From Granulosicoccus sp. (GTDB taxonomy: Bacteria; Pseudomonadota; Gammaproteobacteria; Granulosicoccales; Granulosicoccaceae), in contig JAHDGK010000043.1 of NCBI GenBank assembly GCA_020627685.1, positions 2,973 through 40,045 on the forward strand: 37,073 bases of DNA, read 5' to 3'. A program made the translations under genes and the position numbers. Below the pieces are notes generated by a model. That model did no database searches. It saw only the letters and a program-made list of their open reading frames with translations, and was not told the DNA's origin. Of this stretch, positions 7,320-16,540 are shown piece by piece. Numbering within the stretch: the first letter of the stretch is position 1; each line of letters begins with the position of its first letter.

Positions 7320-8993
7320 TTATTCCGGCGTAGTAGTTGATGTTGAGGCAATGGGAAACCACTGACTAAAGGTATTTTTCGAACGCTCTATGACGACGTG
7401 ATGGTTAGCAAAGAGTTTGAACGGGGCGCTCCATTCGCCATCAGGCCATTGCACTCGCACGGTTGCGCGTTCCGCGACGCCTAAACCGACATGCACGAAT
7501 CCGGCGCTGCCTGAAGCATGTCCGCCACCGACTTGGGTTACGCGGCTTTGGACCTTATTGCCGGTTTTAATAGAGAGCTTTGCACCGATGGCGTTTCGGT
7601 TAGCCCCTTTTTGCTGCAGTTCAATTTTGAGCCAATTCCCGCCTTGGCGAGGACCGTGTTCACTGATCATTCCTTCGTTGCGAAACAAGCTGATATTGTC
7701 TGCCCGATTAACGACAACGATATCCAGCAAACCATCGGCATTTAAATCAACAACGCTTGCGCCGCGACCGCGTGTGTTTAATGCAACGCCGGCGGCTGAT
7801 CCTTGTTCGCTGAAATGGCCTTTTTCCGAACCCATGAGTAAATTGTCCGGATCAAACTGTGCAAAGTCGCTCATGCGTTCGACATTGCCTTTGGTGATGA
7901 ACAAATCCAAATGGGCATCGTTGTTGAGATCTTCAAACTGCGCGTGCCAGCCGGTACTGGGTTTCAAATCATCACCGGTGTAGGGGCGATGCGCTGTTGC
8001 ACCGCGAGTCCAAGCCATGTCTTCGTATCGGGGGCGGTTCTCATCTATTGCTTGTTCCAGATCCAGAATTTGTAGTTTCGTATCGCCCATGGAGGTGAGC
8101 GCATACTCCGGGTAACCATCAGCATTTAAATCAGCCTCCGCAATACCCATTCCCCAAATAACGAGAGGTTCCCAACCTTCTGATGCCGAATATAGTCGCG
8201 GGTAACGGCCACTATTAAGACGCCATAGTTGTTCCTGTCCACCGCGGTAATAGTGACGATCATTCGTGACCCTCAGGGCATTAACACCGGATTTATTCCA
8301 GTCGGTGAACAACAAAGACAACGCACAGTATCCGGGTGAGAGAGGCAAGGGATCAGTATAGTTGGGCGAGGCGTTATCGCTTGCCGGGCGATGTAGTTCG
8401 TTGTCATGACACGTACCCCAGGGAGAGCCCGGCGCTGTGCGATCCACGTAGTTGCCCACGGCCAGCGTGGGAAAGTTATTGCCAGGTTCAAACGTTGCAC
8501 TAAAAGCCGTACTCCAGTCACTGCCACCTGCAAATTTCCAGCGATTATTGGCTTGGATGAATTGACAGTCTGGGCCACCTTCAAACAATAGGTTCTCACC
8601 AACCCGAAGCACGACTAAATCTAAGAAGCCATCGTTGTTAATATCCAATGGATAACTACCGATGACTTTATCAACCGATAAAGGGGACGCATCGGATTTT
8701 TCAAACGCTAATGCGCCTCCGGGCGAGCTTTTGTTGATGTACATAGCGGCATCATTAGTGCCACCGGCAAAGAACAAGTCTGGCATTCGATCCTGATTAC
8801 AATCGAAAGCACTAACGCCACCGCCCACAAAGTATTCCCAGGGGCCATCGTAGCTATGCTTGATGCCTGCTGCTACAGCCTCTTCATGCAGGGATGGAAT
8901 GTCGCCTTGGTATGGCAAGTCTTCAGCCTGCGATGAACTGGCTGATAACACGCTCAGCATTGAAAACATCAGGATGTAAACAAACTTCTTCAT
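7320..8993 (-). CDS. CRTAC1-family secreted protein (FG-GAP/VCBS repeats plus ASPIC/UnbV domain)
   Basis: 557 residues with a Sec signal peptide (ending SSQAEDLP). A beta-propeller-like series of Ca-binding FG-GAP motifs follows: DCNQDRMPDLFFAGG (about 64), DINNDGFLDLVVL (about 117), DLNADGYPEYALT, DLNNDAHLDLFIT and DLNADGLLDIVVV. The C-terminal ASPIC/UnbV domain includes GGNWLKIELQQKGANRNAIG and ends with VRVQWPDGEWS. Such proteins are exported; their biochemical role in bacteria is not settled. Its ATG overlaps the stop of the di-heme oxidoreductase as ATGA, so the two are translationally coupled, and xylB follows after six bases. A place inside a xylose operon is unexpected. Confidence 0.85.
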   Translation of the reverse strand: MKKFVYILMFSMLSVLSASSSQAEDLPYQGDIPSLHEEAVAAGIKHSYDGPWEYFVGGGVSAFDCNQDRMPDLFFAGGTNDAAMYINKSSPGGALAFEKSDASPLSVDKVIGSYPLDINNDGFLDLVVLRVGENLLFEGGPDCQFIQANNRWKFAGGSDWSTAFSATFEPGNNFPTLAVGNYVDRTAPGSPWGTCHDNELHRPASDNASPNYTDPLPLSPGYCALSLLFTDWNKSGVNALRVTNDRHYYRGGQEQLWRLNSGRYPRLYSASEGWEPLVIWGMGIAEADLNADGYPEYALTSMGDTKLQILDLEQAIDENRPRYEDMAWTRGATAHRPYTGDDLKPSTGWHAQFEDLNNDAHLDLFITKGNVERMSDFAQFDPDNLLMGSEKGHFSEQGSAAGVALNTRGRGASVVDLNADGLLDIVVVNRADNISLFRNEGMISEHGPRQGGNWLKIELQQKGANRNAIGAKLSIKTGNKVQSRVTQVGGGHASGSAGFVHVGLGVAERATVRVQWPDGEWSAPFKLFANHHVVIERSKNTFSQWFPIASTSTTTPE

Positions 8994-10408
8994 GGCGTTA
9001 TGACCAGCGTTTTCAACCAGGCAATCAGATCTGTCTGGGAAGCTTCATCAAGCGCTTTCCACGCATCTCTGGATGGACGCGCTGCACCACCGTGTGCATT
9101 AATAGCTTCACGCAACGTTGTCATATCGCCACGATGTCCATAGGGAGCTGTTGAGGCAACTCCCCATAACTCGGTCGTCATAAATACGTTTCTTTCAACG
9201 AAGCGTTGTGACAACAGTTCGTTGCCGAATGCAGCAACTTGCTGGTCTGCGATAACGTGTCGTTTCAAATCGCCGAACAGTGGGACTTTGTAGTCTCCGT
9301 TCTCGTCCTTCTCGAGCGTTGCCGCCCAATCCAGAAGAGCCATGTCATAAACAGTATCGGGTACTTCGCCCATGCGTAGTGTGCCTGCAGCATCCATGTT
9401 TCCAGGGTCTGCGAAAGCTAATGAACTTAATGGCAAGTAGGGTAGGTGGCAGTCTGCACAACCCGCCTCTTTAAAACGTTGCTCACCGCGTTGTGCAGCG
9501 GCCATCCAACGTTCATCTTCAACATTCAATGGCAATGGCGGAGCTAGCGTTGCTTGCCACGCAACCAAGGCTGACACGTCGCCACTGGAAATTTCTTTTT
9601 CAAAGCCATCTTCATCATGGTCGTCGGTACTGGTCCAGCGCGCACCGAAACGTTCTGAGGCCTGCATGCCGTGATGATGATTAAGTGCGTTAACGGTGAA
9701 TTGACGCAAGGATGTCATGACGCCTTTGTGGCTGAACGGTCGTATGACCAAGTCGCTATCGATGCCTTCAATGTTCGATGTGTCCACTCGACCATCGGGA
9801 TACGCGGTAATAAATCCGTACTCAACACCTTTGGCATTTAGTACGTGTTTTACCGGTATTTTCGTAGCCTTTGCTTCCAGCAATGCCTGATGTCTTTGGT
9901 CAATCAATGAGCTTGTCATTTCTCGTGCCAGCAGTTCAACTAGGCCTGCACCAAATAAATGATTCGTGTTTCGCTCGTTTGAAAACTGAGGGTCGGTGGT
10001 GTCGAAGTCGGAATGCTGGAAGCCTTCGGACACGAAAACATTCGCTGAAAAATCACCTGCACCACCGACCACCGGGACGTTGTGGCAACTGGAACACGCG
10101 TTAGCGTCTAATCCAGCCGTGCGTGCAAATTCACTGCGTGGTGGACGTTTTCTTTTGGTCGGTATGATGGCCTGTGTGGCCATAGGCCGACCGACGCCAT
10201 CTTCGCTGGTAAATCGCGCACTGAATAACGTGTTTCCAGCATCTATTAGCGATAGCAACTGCTGTTTGTTTAAAGTGCCTTGGTAGTCGCTAATGTTGAC
10301 GGGTTGGGGAATGGCTTTTTCTGACCACGGATCGTTTGCATGGGCCGTGATGGCGATTGCGATAGTGGCGGCTAAACCACATTTTACAGAGAACATGTGA
10401 TGCTTCAT
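8990..10408 (-). CDS. Di-heme c-type oxidoreductase (DHOR / DUF1111-like), periplasmic
   Basis: 472 residues, with a signal peptide (through TAHA). Two CxxCH heme c sites are present: CSSCH at 105-109 and CADCH at 317-321. The C-terminal TTELWGVASTAPYGHRGDMTTLREAINAHGG is the pattern of the di-heme oxidoreductase family, related to MauG/cytochrome c peroxidases. It would be matured in the periplasm and pass electrons to or from an unknown substrate. Both junctions are ATGA overlaps, with the ROK regulator upstream and the CRTAC1-like gene downstream, so its expression is tied to the regulator. A link to xylose is seen only from gene order. Substrate unknown. Confidence 0.88.
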   Translation of the reverse strand: MKHHMFSVKCGLAATIAIAITAHANDPWSEKAIPQPVNISDYQGTLNKQQLLSLIDAGNTLFSARFTSEDGVGRPMATQAIIPTKRKRPPRSEFARTAGLDANACSSCHNVPVVGGAGDFSANVFVSEGFQHSDFDTTDPQFSNERNTNHLFGAGLVELLAREMTSSLIDQRHQALLEAKATKIPVKHVLNAKGVEYGFITAYPDGRVDTSNIEGIDSDLVIRPFSHKGVMTSLRQFTVNALNHHHGMQASERFGARWTSTDDHDEDGFEKEISSGDVSALVAWQATLAPPLPLNVEDERWMAAAQRGEQRFKEAGCADCHLPYLPLSSLAFADPGNMDAAGTLRMGEVPDTVYDMALLDWAATLEKDENGDYKVPLFGDLKRHVIADQQVAAFGNELLSQRFVERNVFMTTELWGVASTAPYGHRGDMTTLREAINAHGGAARPSRDAWKALDEASQTDLIAWLKTLVITP

Positions 10409-11637
10409 GAGGTTATAAGCGATTCGAATCCGGGGTCGGAAAATAGCTCGTCCACATTGCGTAAACTGCTTTGAATGAGGCCGAATTCCAAAAGCTCTTT
10501 TTCGTTATTAAAATAATGTATGAGGTCTGAGACGGTCTTTTCATCGTCTAGATTTTGCCGAAATACAGATTCGATTCCTTCTCGCATTAAACTGAAGGCA
10601 CGATCATCGTGACCGATAAGTGCAACGGGCATTGGATCGAATAAGGTGAAGAGATTTACCAGGCCCTCCGCCACGGCTGCACCAGCTATAGCAAATGCCT
10701 GTGAGACGGCTTTATCACCATTGATTGCTTGACCGACTAAGTCATCGAGAGTTTCAGAAGAGACTCGACCAACAGGCACATCAGATATCGAGTTACCGAA
10801 GGCCATACGCTCGATACCATAGTTGGCTGCGTAGGCTTCTATACAGCCTAATTTACCGCACCGGCACAGTGCGCCGTTTCGTTCAAAGCGCATATGACCC
10901 AATTCAAGGGCAGAGGATCGTATACCGGAGAAGGGGCGTCCGCCTAAAAATAAGCCAAGTCCGATACCGTGCGAGAAAAGTACGGTGGCAAAAGACTGAC
11001 CGAGTTCTTGTTGGTTTTTTTGGCTAAGCGCCTCGGACATGAGCTGACAATCGTTTTCGACGCTGACCGAGATGTCGTATCGCGACCCGAGAGACTCGCC
11101 CAGAGCGACGTTCTGAAGCTGCAAAATGGGTGACCAGAGTAGTGTGCCGGTCGCGTGTTCTGTCACACCCTGAAACGCGACTGCAATGTGCAGTAAGCGT
11201 TTGGTTGTCTGCTTGTCACAGAGTTCGTCCACCGCTTGGGTGATGCAGCTCAGGAGGTCGTCTTCGCTGAGTGCTCGCGTATCAGTTGTTATGCTGCGCG
11301 ACTCACACACCTTGCCGTCATATTTCACACTTTGAATTTCAATGTGGTCAATGGTGATGTTGACGGTAATCGTAAAGCCTGCCTGCGAATTGAGCGACAG
11401 TAGGGTCTTGGGCCGCCCCCGTCCGGTTTTGCGCACCGATTCGGGGTCTTTCTCACTTTTCAGAATGCCCTGATCGATCAGCTGAGTGGATAGCGTCGAC
11501 ACGGAAGCCGCGCTAAGTCCTGTCAGATCTCGCAGTTTTGCGGGTGCACAGGCGCCGTGTAAACGCAGAGTTTCCAGTAGTCGCCTCCTGTTTTCGCTGC
11601 GTAAATCGTCGCTTCGTATGATCGGGGAACCGCGCAT
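10405..11637 (-). CDS. ROK-family transcriptional regulator, probable xylose repressor
   Basis: 410 residues: N-terminal winged helix-turn-helix (about 14-75; ENRRRLLETLRLHGACAPAK, then LTGLSAASVS) followed by a ROK sugar-kinase-like domain. The ROK zinc motif GALCRCGKLGCIEAY is near residues 250-262, preceded by ALELGHMRFE. Proteins of this type (Mlc, NagC, Gram-positive XylR) repress sugar genes and release DNA on sugar binding. It is divergent from xylF and is the first gene of its own operon, so it likely autoregulates and controls both arms through the inverted repeat at 11711-11734. The start at 11637 lacks a strong Shine-Dalgarno. It could be named xylR, but it is unrelated to the AraC-type XylR of E. 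coli. Confidence 0.9.
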   Translation of the reverse strand: MRGSPIIRSDDLRSENRRRLLETLRLHGACAPAKLRDLTGLSAASVSTLSTQLIDQGILKSEKDPESVRKTGRGRPKTLLSLNSQAGFTITVNITIDHIEIQSVKYDGKVCESRSITTDTRALSEDDLLSCITQAVDELCDKQTTKRLLHIAVAFQGVTEHATGTLLWSPILQLQNVALGESLGSRYDISVSVENDCQLMSEALSQKNQQELGQSFATVLFSHGIGLGLFLGGRPFSGIRSSALELGHMRFERNGALCRCGKLGCIEAYAANYGIERMAFGNSISDVPVGRVSSETLDDLVGQAINGDKAVSQAFAIAGAAVAEGLVNLFTLFDPMPVALIGHDDRAFSLMREGIESVFRQNLDDEKTVSDLIHYFNNEKELLEFGLIQSSLRNVDELFSDPGFESLITS

Positions 11638-11683
11638 CTATGTAGGTCTTGTTATGAATGTTGTGATGAAACAGAAAAACAAC

Positions 11684-11689
11684 TTGACA
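11684..11689 (+). promoter_or_regulatory. Candidate -35 box of xylF promoter
   Basis: Perfect TTGACA in the ROK-xylF intergenic region. No good -10 lies 16-18 bases downstream, so the assignment is tentative; the only AT-rich elements downstream fall within the inverted repeat. Confidence 0.35.
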
Positions 11690-11710
11690 CATTTCGATTC
11701 AGAAGTCACC

Positions 11711-11734
11711 ATTTATTCCAGTCGTGAAATAAAT
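11711..11734. promoter_or_regulatory. Inverted repeat, candidate ROK-repressor operator
   Basis: Perfect 7-bp arms ATTTATT (11711-11717) and AATAAAT (11728-11734) separated by 10 bp, in the region divergent between the ROK gene and xylF. NagC/Mlc operators have a similar AT-rich arm layout (TTATTT...AAATAA type). A repressor bound here would cover the region just downstream of the TTGACA. Confidence 0.5.
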
Positions 11735-11828
11735 ACCTCACGTCTGTCGCAAAACTGCGACTATCGAAACCCGCGCGTCGTATTACAGAATGATATCTGA
11801 CGATGCCGAACAACAACTTGGAGTTAGT

Positions 11829-12866
11829 ATGAATAAATTTGGAGTCCTGTTAGTGGCTGCAACTGTATCGGCTGCTTTTGCTGGTCCGGTTATGGCTGAA
11901 GGAAAGACAATCGGTGTTTCTTGGTCAAACTTCCAAGAAGAGCGCTGGAAGACTGACGAAGCCGCTATGAAGGCAGCTATCGAAGCTGCTGGCGACACTT
12001 ACATCTCAGCAGACGCACAGTCTTCAGCATCTAAGCAGCTGACTGACGTTGAAGCACTGATCGCTCAAGGCGCTGACGCGCTAATCCTGCTTGCGCAAGA
12101 TTCTGGTGCAATCGGCCCAGCCGTTGAAAAAGCCAGTGCTGAAGGTATCCCTGTCGTTGGTTACGATCGCCTGATCGAAAACTCTGACGCGTTCTACATC
12201 ACCTTCGACAACGTTGAAGTCGGTCGTATGCAAGCTCGTGCAGTTCTCGCTGCAATGCCTGAAGGTAACTACGCGTTTATCAAAGGTTCTTCTTCAGATC
12301 CAAACGCTGACTTCCTGTTCGGTGGACAGATGGAAGTTCTTAAAGAAGCTATGGATGCAGGCAAAATCAAGAACGTTGGTGAAGCCTACACAGATGGTTG
12401 GAAGCCTGAGAACGCACAGCGCAACATGGAACAGATCCTGACGGCTAACGACAACAACGTCGATGCTGTTGTTGCGTCTAACGACGGAACAGCTGGTGGT
12501 GTTGTTGCTGCACTGGCAGCTCAAGGCCTTGACGGTTCAGTGCCTGTTTCAGGTCAAGACGGCGATCACGCTGCGCTTAACCGAGTTGCTCGTGGAACTC
12601 AGACTGTATCTGTATGGAAAGATGCTCGTGACCTAGGTAAGAATGCTGCACAAGTTGCGACAATGCTTGCTGATGGCAAAGCCATGGCCGACATTCCAGG
12701 TGCAGTACAGTGGTCAGGTGGTCCTAATGGCGTAGAAATGAACGCTATTTTCTTGGCACCAGTACCTGTCACAGCAGACAACCTAGGCGACGTTATCGAT
12801 GCTGGTTGGATCGCGAAAGACAAAGTATGTGAAGGCGCTGCTGATTCAGTAGCTGCTTGTCAGTAA
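11829..12866 (+). CDS. xylF: D-xylose ABC transporter, periplasmic substrate-binding protein
   Basis: 345 residues from the ATG at 11829, which has GGAG eight bases upstream and begins directly with a signal peptide ([23 protein letters not shown]). The frame is open back to 11790 but that extension would spoil the signal. Mature features match Xyl[60 protein letters not shown] and [19 protein letters not shown]. It binds D-xylose in the periplasm for XylGH. It is the first gene of the plus arm and is followed by a strong hairpin before xylH, fitting the need for more binding protein than permease. Assignment is firm because xylH, xylG and xylA follow. Confidence 0.95.
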   Translation: MNKFGVLLVAATVSAAFAGPVMAEGKTIGVSWSNFQEERWKTDEAAMKAAIEAAGDTYISADAQSSASKQLTDVEALIAQGADALILLAQDSGAIGPAVEKASAEGIPVVGYDRLIENSDAFYITFDNVEVGRMQARAVLAAMPEGNYAFIKGSSSDPNADFLFGGQMEVLKEAMDAGKIKNVGEAYTDGWKPENAQRNMEQILTANDNNVDAVVASNDGTAGGVVAALAAQGLDGSVPVSGQDGDHAALNRVARGTQTVSVWKDARDLGKNAAQVATMLADGKAMADIPGAVQWSGGPNGVEMNAIFLAPVPVTADNLGDVIDAGWIAKDKVCEGAADSVAACQ

Positions 12867-12922
12867 TCGGTTTTCCTCCGAGAAGTGCCCGTAGGCTTGT
12901 AAAGCTACGGTAGTTAGTGAAG

Positions 12923-12960
12923 GGGCGGTAACACGTGGCCCGTGTTGTCGCCCTTTTTTT
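12923..12960 (+). terminator. Terminator-like hairpin / attenuator between xylF and xylH
   Basis: A 13-bp stem (arms 12923-12935 and 12941-12953, two G-T wobbles) with loop tggcc, followed by seven T. This is a textbook Rho-independent structure inside the operon. It probably stops part of the transcription after xylF. A smaller ccgtag/ctacgg hairpin precedes it near 12889-12910. Confidence 0.85.
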
Positions 12961-12999
12961 ATCCTTTTTTTGTGTTGACTATCGCCAGGTAGGAAGTAA

Positions 13000-14316
13000 A
13001 TGACCGATAACAGCAATGCTACTGCGTCACCGCAAGGTGCTCGTCAGAGTGAAGAATCTGCAATAACCCGATTTTTTCGCGCCACAGAGGTAGATACCCG
13101 CATGTTGGGTATGCTCGGTGCGCTTATGCTCATTTGGATAATGTTCCATCTGTTTTCAGACGGGCGTTTTTTAACACCGAGAAATCTTTGGAACCTCTCG
13201 GTGCAAACATCGTCGGTAGCTATCATGTCAACCGGCATGGTGCTGATCATTGTGACCCGGCACATTGACTTGTCAGTTGGCTCCATTCTTGGCTTTGTCG
13301 CCATGATTATGGGTGTCACGCAAACTTCGTTTCTGCCGGATTTACTTGGCCTTGGCAGTCCCGTCACCTGGGTTATCACTCTAAGTGTGGGGATTGTTGT
13401 CGGGGCGCTTATCGGTGCCATACACGGCTATGTCATCGCGTATTTGGCGGTGCCCGCGTTCATTGTTACGCTGGGCGGCTTGCTTGTTTGGCGCGGTGCA
13501 GCTTGGTGGGTCACCTCTGGACAAACGGTTGCCCCGATGGATGCAACCTTCCGACTCATGGGCGGCGGCCCCTACGGCTCAATCGGTGCTTTCTGGAGTT
13601 GGGTGGTTGCAGCGGTTGCGTGTATCGGCATTTTGCTGATGATTGTCACTACTCGTCGAAACCGAAAACGATTTAATTTTCCCTTACGTCCTTTATGGGC
13701 CGAACTCACGTTAGTTGTTGTTGGCTGTGGCGCTGTGCTATCGGCAGTAGCAGTCGCTAATAATTACCCATGGCCCAAGGGAATTGTTAAGCGCTACGCG
13801 ACGGCAAACAATATCGAAGTACCCGATGGTGGATTGTTCATCGCACACGGCATTGCTATTCCTGTTCTTATCGCGATTGCTGTGGGCATCATTATGACGT
13901 TCATCGCCACCCGGACACGATTCGGCCGCTATGTTTTCGCGATGGGTGGAAACCCGGAGGCCGCTGAGCTTGCCGGTATTAACACTCGTTGGGTCACCAT
14001 GAAAATCTTCATACTCATGGGAATCCTGTGTGCCATCGCCGGTGCAATTTCAACCGCCCGCTTGAATGCTTCAACCAACGCCCAAGGAACACTGGACGAA
14101 CTGTTGGTTATTGCTGCGGCGGTCATCGGTGGAACATCACTGGGTGGTGGAATAGGCACCATCGTCGGCGCCATGATTGGTGCAGTGGTTATGCAATCTC
14201 TGCAAAGCGGCATGGTGCTGTTAGGCGTCGATGCACCGTTTCAAAACGTGGTGGTCGGTATCGTACTGGTATTGGCAGTCTGGTTAGACGGTCTATATCG
14301 TCGTCGCTCTGTGTAA
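13000..14316 (+). CDS. xylH: D-xylose ABC transporter permease
   Basis: 438-residue polytopic membrane protein of the BPD-transp-2 (ribose/xylose) permease family. After a soluble N-terminus of about 35 residues come hydrophobic segments from MLGALMLIWIMFHLF onward. Signature motifs are STGMVLIIVTRHIDLSVGSI and FAMGGNPEAAELAGI; the latter is the conserved cytoplasmic loop that contacts the ATPase. VIGGTSLGGGIGTIVGAMIG lies near the end. Length and the long insertion between the two halves match XylH rather than RbsC. It forms the membrane channel with XylG. The ATG follows AGGAAG by about five bases, and the gene sits 133 bp after xylF with a terminator-like hairpin between. Confidence 0.95.
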   Translation: MTDNSNATASPQGARQSEESAITRFFRATEVDTRMLGMLGALMLIWIMFHLFSDGRFLTPRNLWNLSVQTSSVAIMSTGMVLIIVTRHIDLSVGSILGFVAMIMGVTQTSFLPDLLGLGSPVTWVITLSVGIVVGALIGAIHGYVIAYLAVPAFIVTLGGLLVWRGAAWWVTSGQTVAPMDATFRLMGGGPYGSIGAFWSWVVAAVACIGILLMIVTTRRNRKRFNFPLRPLWAELTLVVVGCGAVLSAVAVANNYPWPKGIVKRYATANNIEVPDGGLFIAHGIAIPVLIAIAVGIIMTFIATRTRFGRYVFAMGGNPEAAELAGINTRWVTMKIFILMGILCAIAGAISTARLNASTNAQGTLDELLVIAAAVIGGTSLGGGIGTIVGAMIGAVVMQSLQSGMVLLGVDAPFQNVVVGIVLVLAVWLDGLYRRRSV

Positions 14317-14334
14317 GTGTCTGGAGAAACAATC

Positions 14335-15144
14335 ATGCAAGAACAAACAACGACGGATAACAACACACAGGCAGCGCCAAAAGTTGTGGAGATGACTGAT
14401 TGCTCCATATCGTTTGGTGGTATTCACGCGGTGGATCACGCCTCACTCGATCTTCACAAAGGTGAAGTGGTTGCCTTGTTAGGCCATAACGGCGCGGGTA
14501 AGTCGACGTTCATCAAATTGCTGTCGGGAGCCTACAAAAGAGATAGCGGCACCATCCGTATTCGAGGTGAAGAAGCCACGATCAACAACCCGCGTGATGC
14601 GAAAGCATATGGTATCGAAACCATCTATCAGACTCTGGCGTTGGCCGATAACGTGGACACGGCGGCAAACCTTTACTTGGGCCGTGAACTGCGCACGGCT
14701 TGGGGTACGCTCGATGATGTTGCGATGGAAGCACAGGCTCGTGAGGTAATGGGACGGTTAAACCCTCGCTTCCAGCGTTTCAAAGAGCCGGTTAAAGCGC
14801 TGTCAGGTGGTCAGCGTCAGTCTGTGGCGATCGCCCGGGCTATTTTATTTAACGCTCAAATTCTAATCATGGATGAACCTACTGCTGCACTGGGACCGCA
14901 GGAAACAGCGCAGGTGGGTGAGTTGATAAAACAGCTGAAAAATGACGGTATCAGTATTTTTCTCATCAGTCACGACATTGAAGACGTGTTCGATTTAGCG
15001 GACAGAGTTGCGGTGATGAAGAACGGGCAAATGGTCGGTACTGCACCGGTGGATGCAGTCACAAAAGATGAAGTGTTAGGAATGATCATTCTGGGTAAGT
15101 GTCCACCGGGCGCCACGCCTGGCCCTGGCGCTATGGACGAGTAA
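14335..15144 (+). CDS. xylG: D-xylose ABC transporter ATP-binding protein, single-domain form
   Basis: 269 residues. Walker [10 protein letters not shown] (50-58), Q-loop near YQT (98-100), signature LSGGQ (156-160), Walker B ILIMDE (176-181) and H-loop His213 are all intact. The ATG at 14335 has GGAG eight bases upstream; the frame also opens with GTG at 14317 right after the xylH stop. Many XylG proteins (E. coli) are about 510 residues with two ATPase domains. This one has a single domain, as in some proteobacterial xylose or fructose importers, so it should act as a homodimer. The Pro/Gly-rich tail ([13 protein letters not shown]) is unusual. It energises xylose uptake through XylH. Confidence 0.92.
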   Translation: MQEQTTTDNNTQAAPKVVEMTDCSISFGGIHAVDHASLDLHKGEVVALLGHNGAGKSTFIKLLSGAYKRDSGTIRIRGEEATINNPRDAKAYGIETIYQTLALADNVDTAANLYLGRELRTAWGTLDDVAMEAQAREVMGRLNPRFQRFKEPVKALSGGQRQSVAIARAILFNAQILIMDEPTAALGPQETAQVGELIKQLKNDGISIFLISHDIEDVFDLADRVAVMKNGQMVGTAPVDAVTKDEVLGMIILGKCPPGATPGPGAMDE

Positions 15145-15176
15145 GCTCACCGCTTCACACACGTAATTAATTTATC

Positions 15177-15209
15177 AGCGTCGCCAACGTTGTTTATCAA
15201 GGCGGCGCT
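15177..15209 (+). other. Hairpin in the xylG-xylA gap
   Basis: A 9-bp stem (15177-15185 with 15201-15209, one wobble) and a 15-base loop sit in the 85-bp gap, with no T-run after. It may be a processing or mRNA-stability element; no promoter was identified here. Confidence 0.4.
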
Positions 15210-15229
15210 TTGCAACAAGGAAAAAACGA

Positions 15230-16540
15230 ATGAGTACTGGCTTTTTTGGTGATATCGAAAAAATTCCGTTTGGCGGCTCCGATAGCGTAAACCCGTTAGA
15301 GTTTCGTCACTACCAGCCCGATGAGATCATCATGGGCAAGCGCATGGAAGATCACCTGCGCTTCGCGGTTTGCTACTGGCATAACTTTGTCTGGCCGGGT
15401 GGCGATCCGTTTGGCGGGCAAACTTTTGAGCGTCCCTGGTTTGGTGACACGATTGAAAACGCCAAACTCAAAGCCGATGTTGCCTTTGAAATGTTTTCGG
15501 CCCTGGGTGTTCCGTACTATTGCTTTCATGATTTCGATATGCGGCCGGATGGAAACTCGTTTGCAGAGAACACACGCAACCTGGAAATCATGACGGATTA
15601 CCTGGGTGAGAAAATGGATGCCACAGGTTTAAAGTTGTTGTGGGGTACCGCGAACTTGTTTTCACACCGTCGATATATGTCCGGTGCGTCAACCAATCCA
15701 GACCCGGATGTCTTCGCGTTTTCAGCGGCCACCGTGAAAACCTGCATTGATGCAACGCATAAGTTGAACGGCGAAAACTACGTGTTGTGGGGCGGTCGCG
15801 AAGGTTACGAGACGCTACTGAATACTGACGTGGCCAGAGAGTTGGACCAGTTGGGACGTTTTCTTAATATGGTTGTTGAGTACAAACATAAGATTGGTTT
15901 CAAAGGGGCCATCTTGATAGAACCTAAGCCGCAGGAACCCACCAAGCACCAATACGACTTTGACGTGGCCACGGTCTACGGTTTTCTGAAGCGTTATGGT
16001 TTGGAAAACGAAGTGCGAGTCAACATAGAGCAGGGGCACGCGATCCTGGCGGGTCATTCATTCGAACATGAACTGGCCATGGCAAATGCGCTGGGTATTT
16101 TCGGTTCAATCGATATGAATCGAAACGACTATCAGTCCGGTTGGGATACCGATCAATTCCCCAATAACGTACCGGAAATGGCCTTAGCCTACTATCATGT
16201 CTTGCAGGGCGGAGGATTTACGACAGGTGGTACAAACTTTGATGCCAAGCTGCGTCGTCAGTCAATCGACCCGGAAGACCTCCTGATTGCACATATCGGC
16301 GGCATGGATTGCTGCGCTCGCGGTCTGAAAGCGGCGGCGAAAATGCTCGAAGACGGTGCTTTATCGACACCTATGACTGAACGATATGCGGGTTGGGAGG
16401 ACAAAACAGCTAAGCAAATGCTTGACGGTACGTTAGGTCTTGATGACATCGCGGCTCATGTCTTGCAAAATGATGTAAATCCAACTCCGAGATCAGGAAG
16501 GCAGGAGAAGCTTGAAAATATTGTCAATCGATACGTATAA
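15230..16540 (+). CDS. xylA: Xylose isomerase
   Basis: 436 residues, normal length for the class II enzyme that converts D-xylose to D-xylulose in the cytoplasm. Catalytic CFHDFD (His100, Asp103), [10 protein letters not shown], the metal-site motif [16 protein letters not shown] (Glu231 onward), [18 protein letters not shown] (Glu267, His270) and [17 protein letters not shown] are all present. AAGGAAAA lies about eight bases upstream of the ATG. It is the fourth gene of the plus arm, and its 3' end contains the ribosome-binding site and TTG start of the DUF4159 gene, so the two are translationally coupled. Its product feeds XylB on the other arm. Confidence 0.97.
   Translation: MSTGFFGDIEKIPFGGSDSVNPLEFRHYQPDEIIMGKRMEDHLRFAVCYWHNFVWPGGDPFGGQTFERPWFGDTIENAKLKADVAFEMFSALGVPYYCFHDFDMRPDGNSFAENTRNLEIMTDYLGEKMDATGLKLLWGTANLFSHRRYMSGASTNPDPDVFAFSAATVKTCIDATHKLNGENYVLWGGREGYETLLNTDVARELDQLGRFLNMVVEYKHKIGFKGAILIEPKPQEPTKHQYDFDVATVYGFLKRYGLENEVRVNIEQGHAILAGHSFEHELAMANALGIFGSIDMNRNDYQSGWDTDQFPNNVPEMALAYYHVLQGGGFTTGGTNFDAKLRRQSIDPEDLLIAHIGGMDCCARGLKAAAKMLEDGALSTPMTERYAGWEDKTAKQMLDGTLGLDDIAAHVLQNDVNPTPRSGRQEKLENIVNRYV

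Noticed and set aside
7417-7983. 188-codon plus-strand ORF antisense to the CRTAC1-like gene
   Set aside because: Its Ser/Pro/Cys-rich composition is that of an antisense shadow; the minus strand carries repeated Ca-binding FG-GAP motifs and the ASPIC domain.
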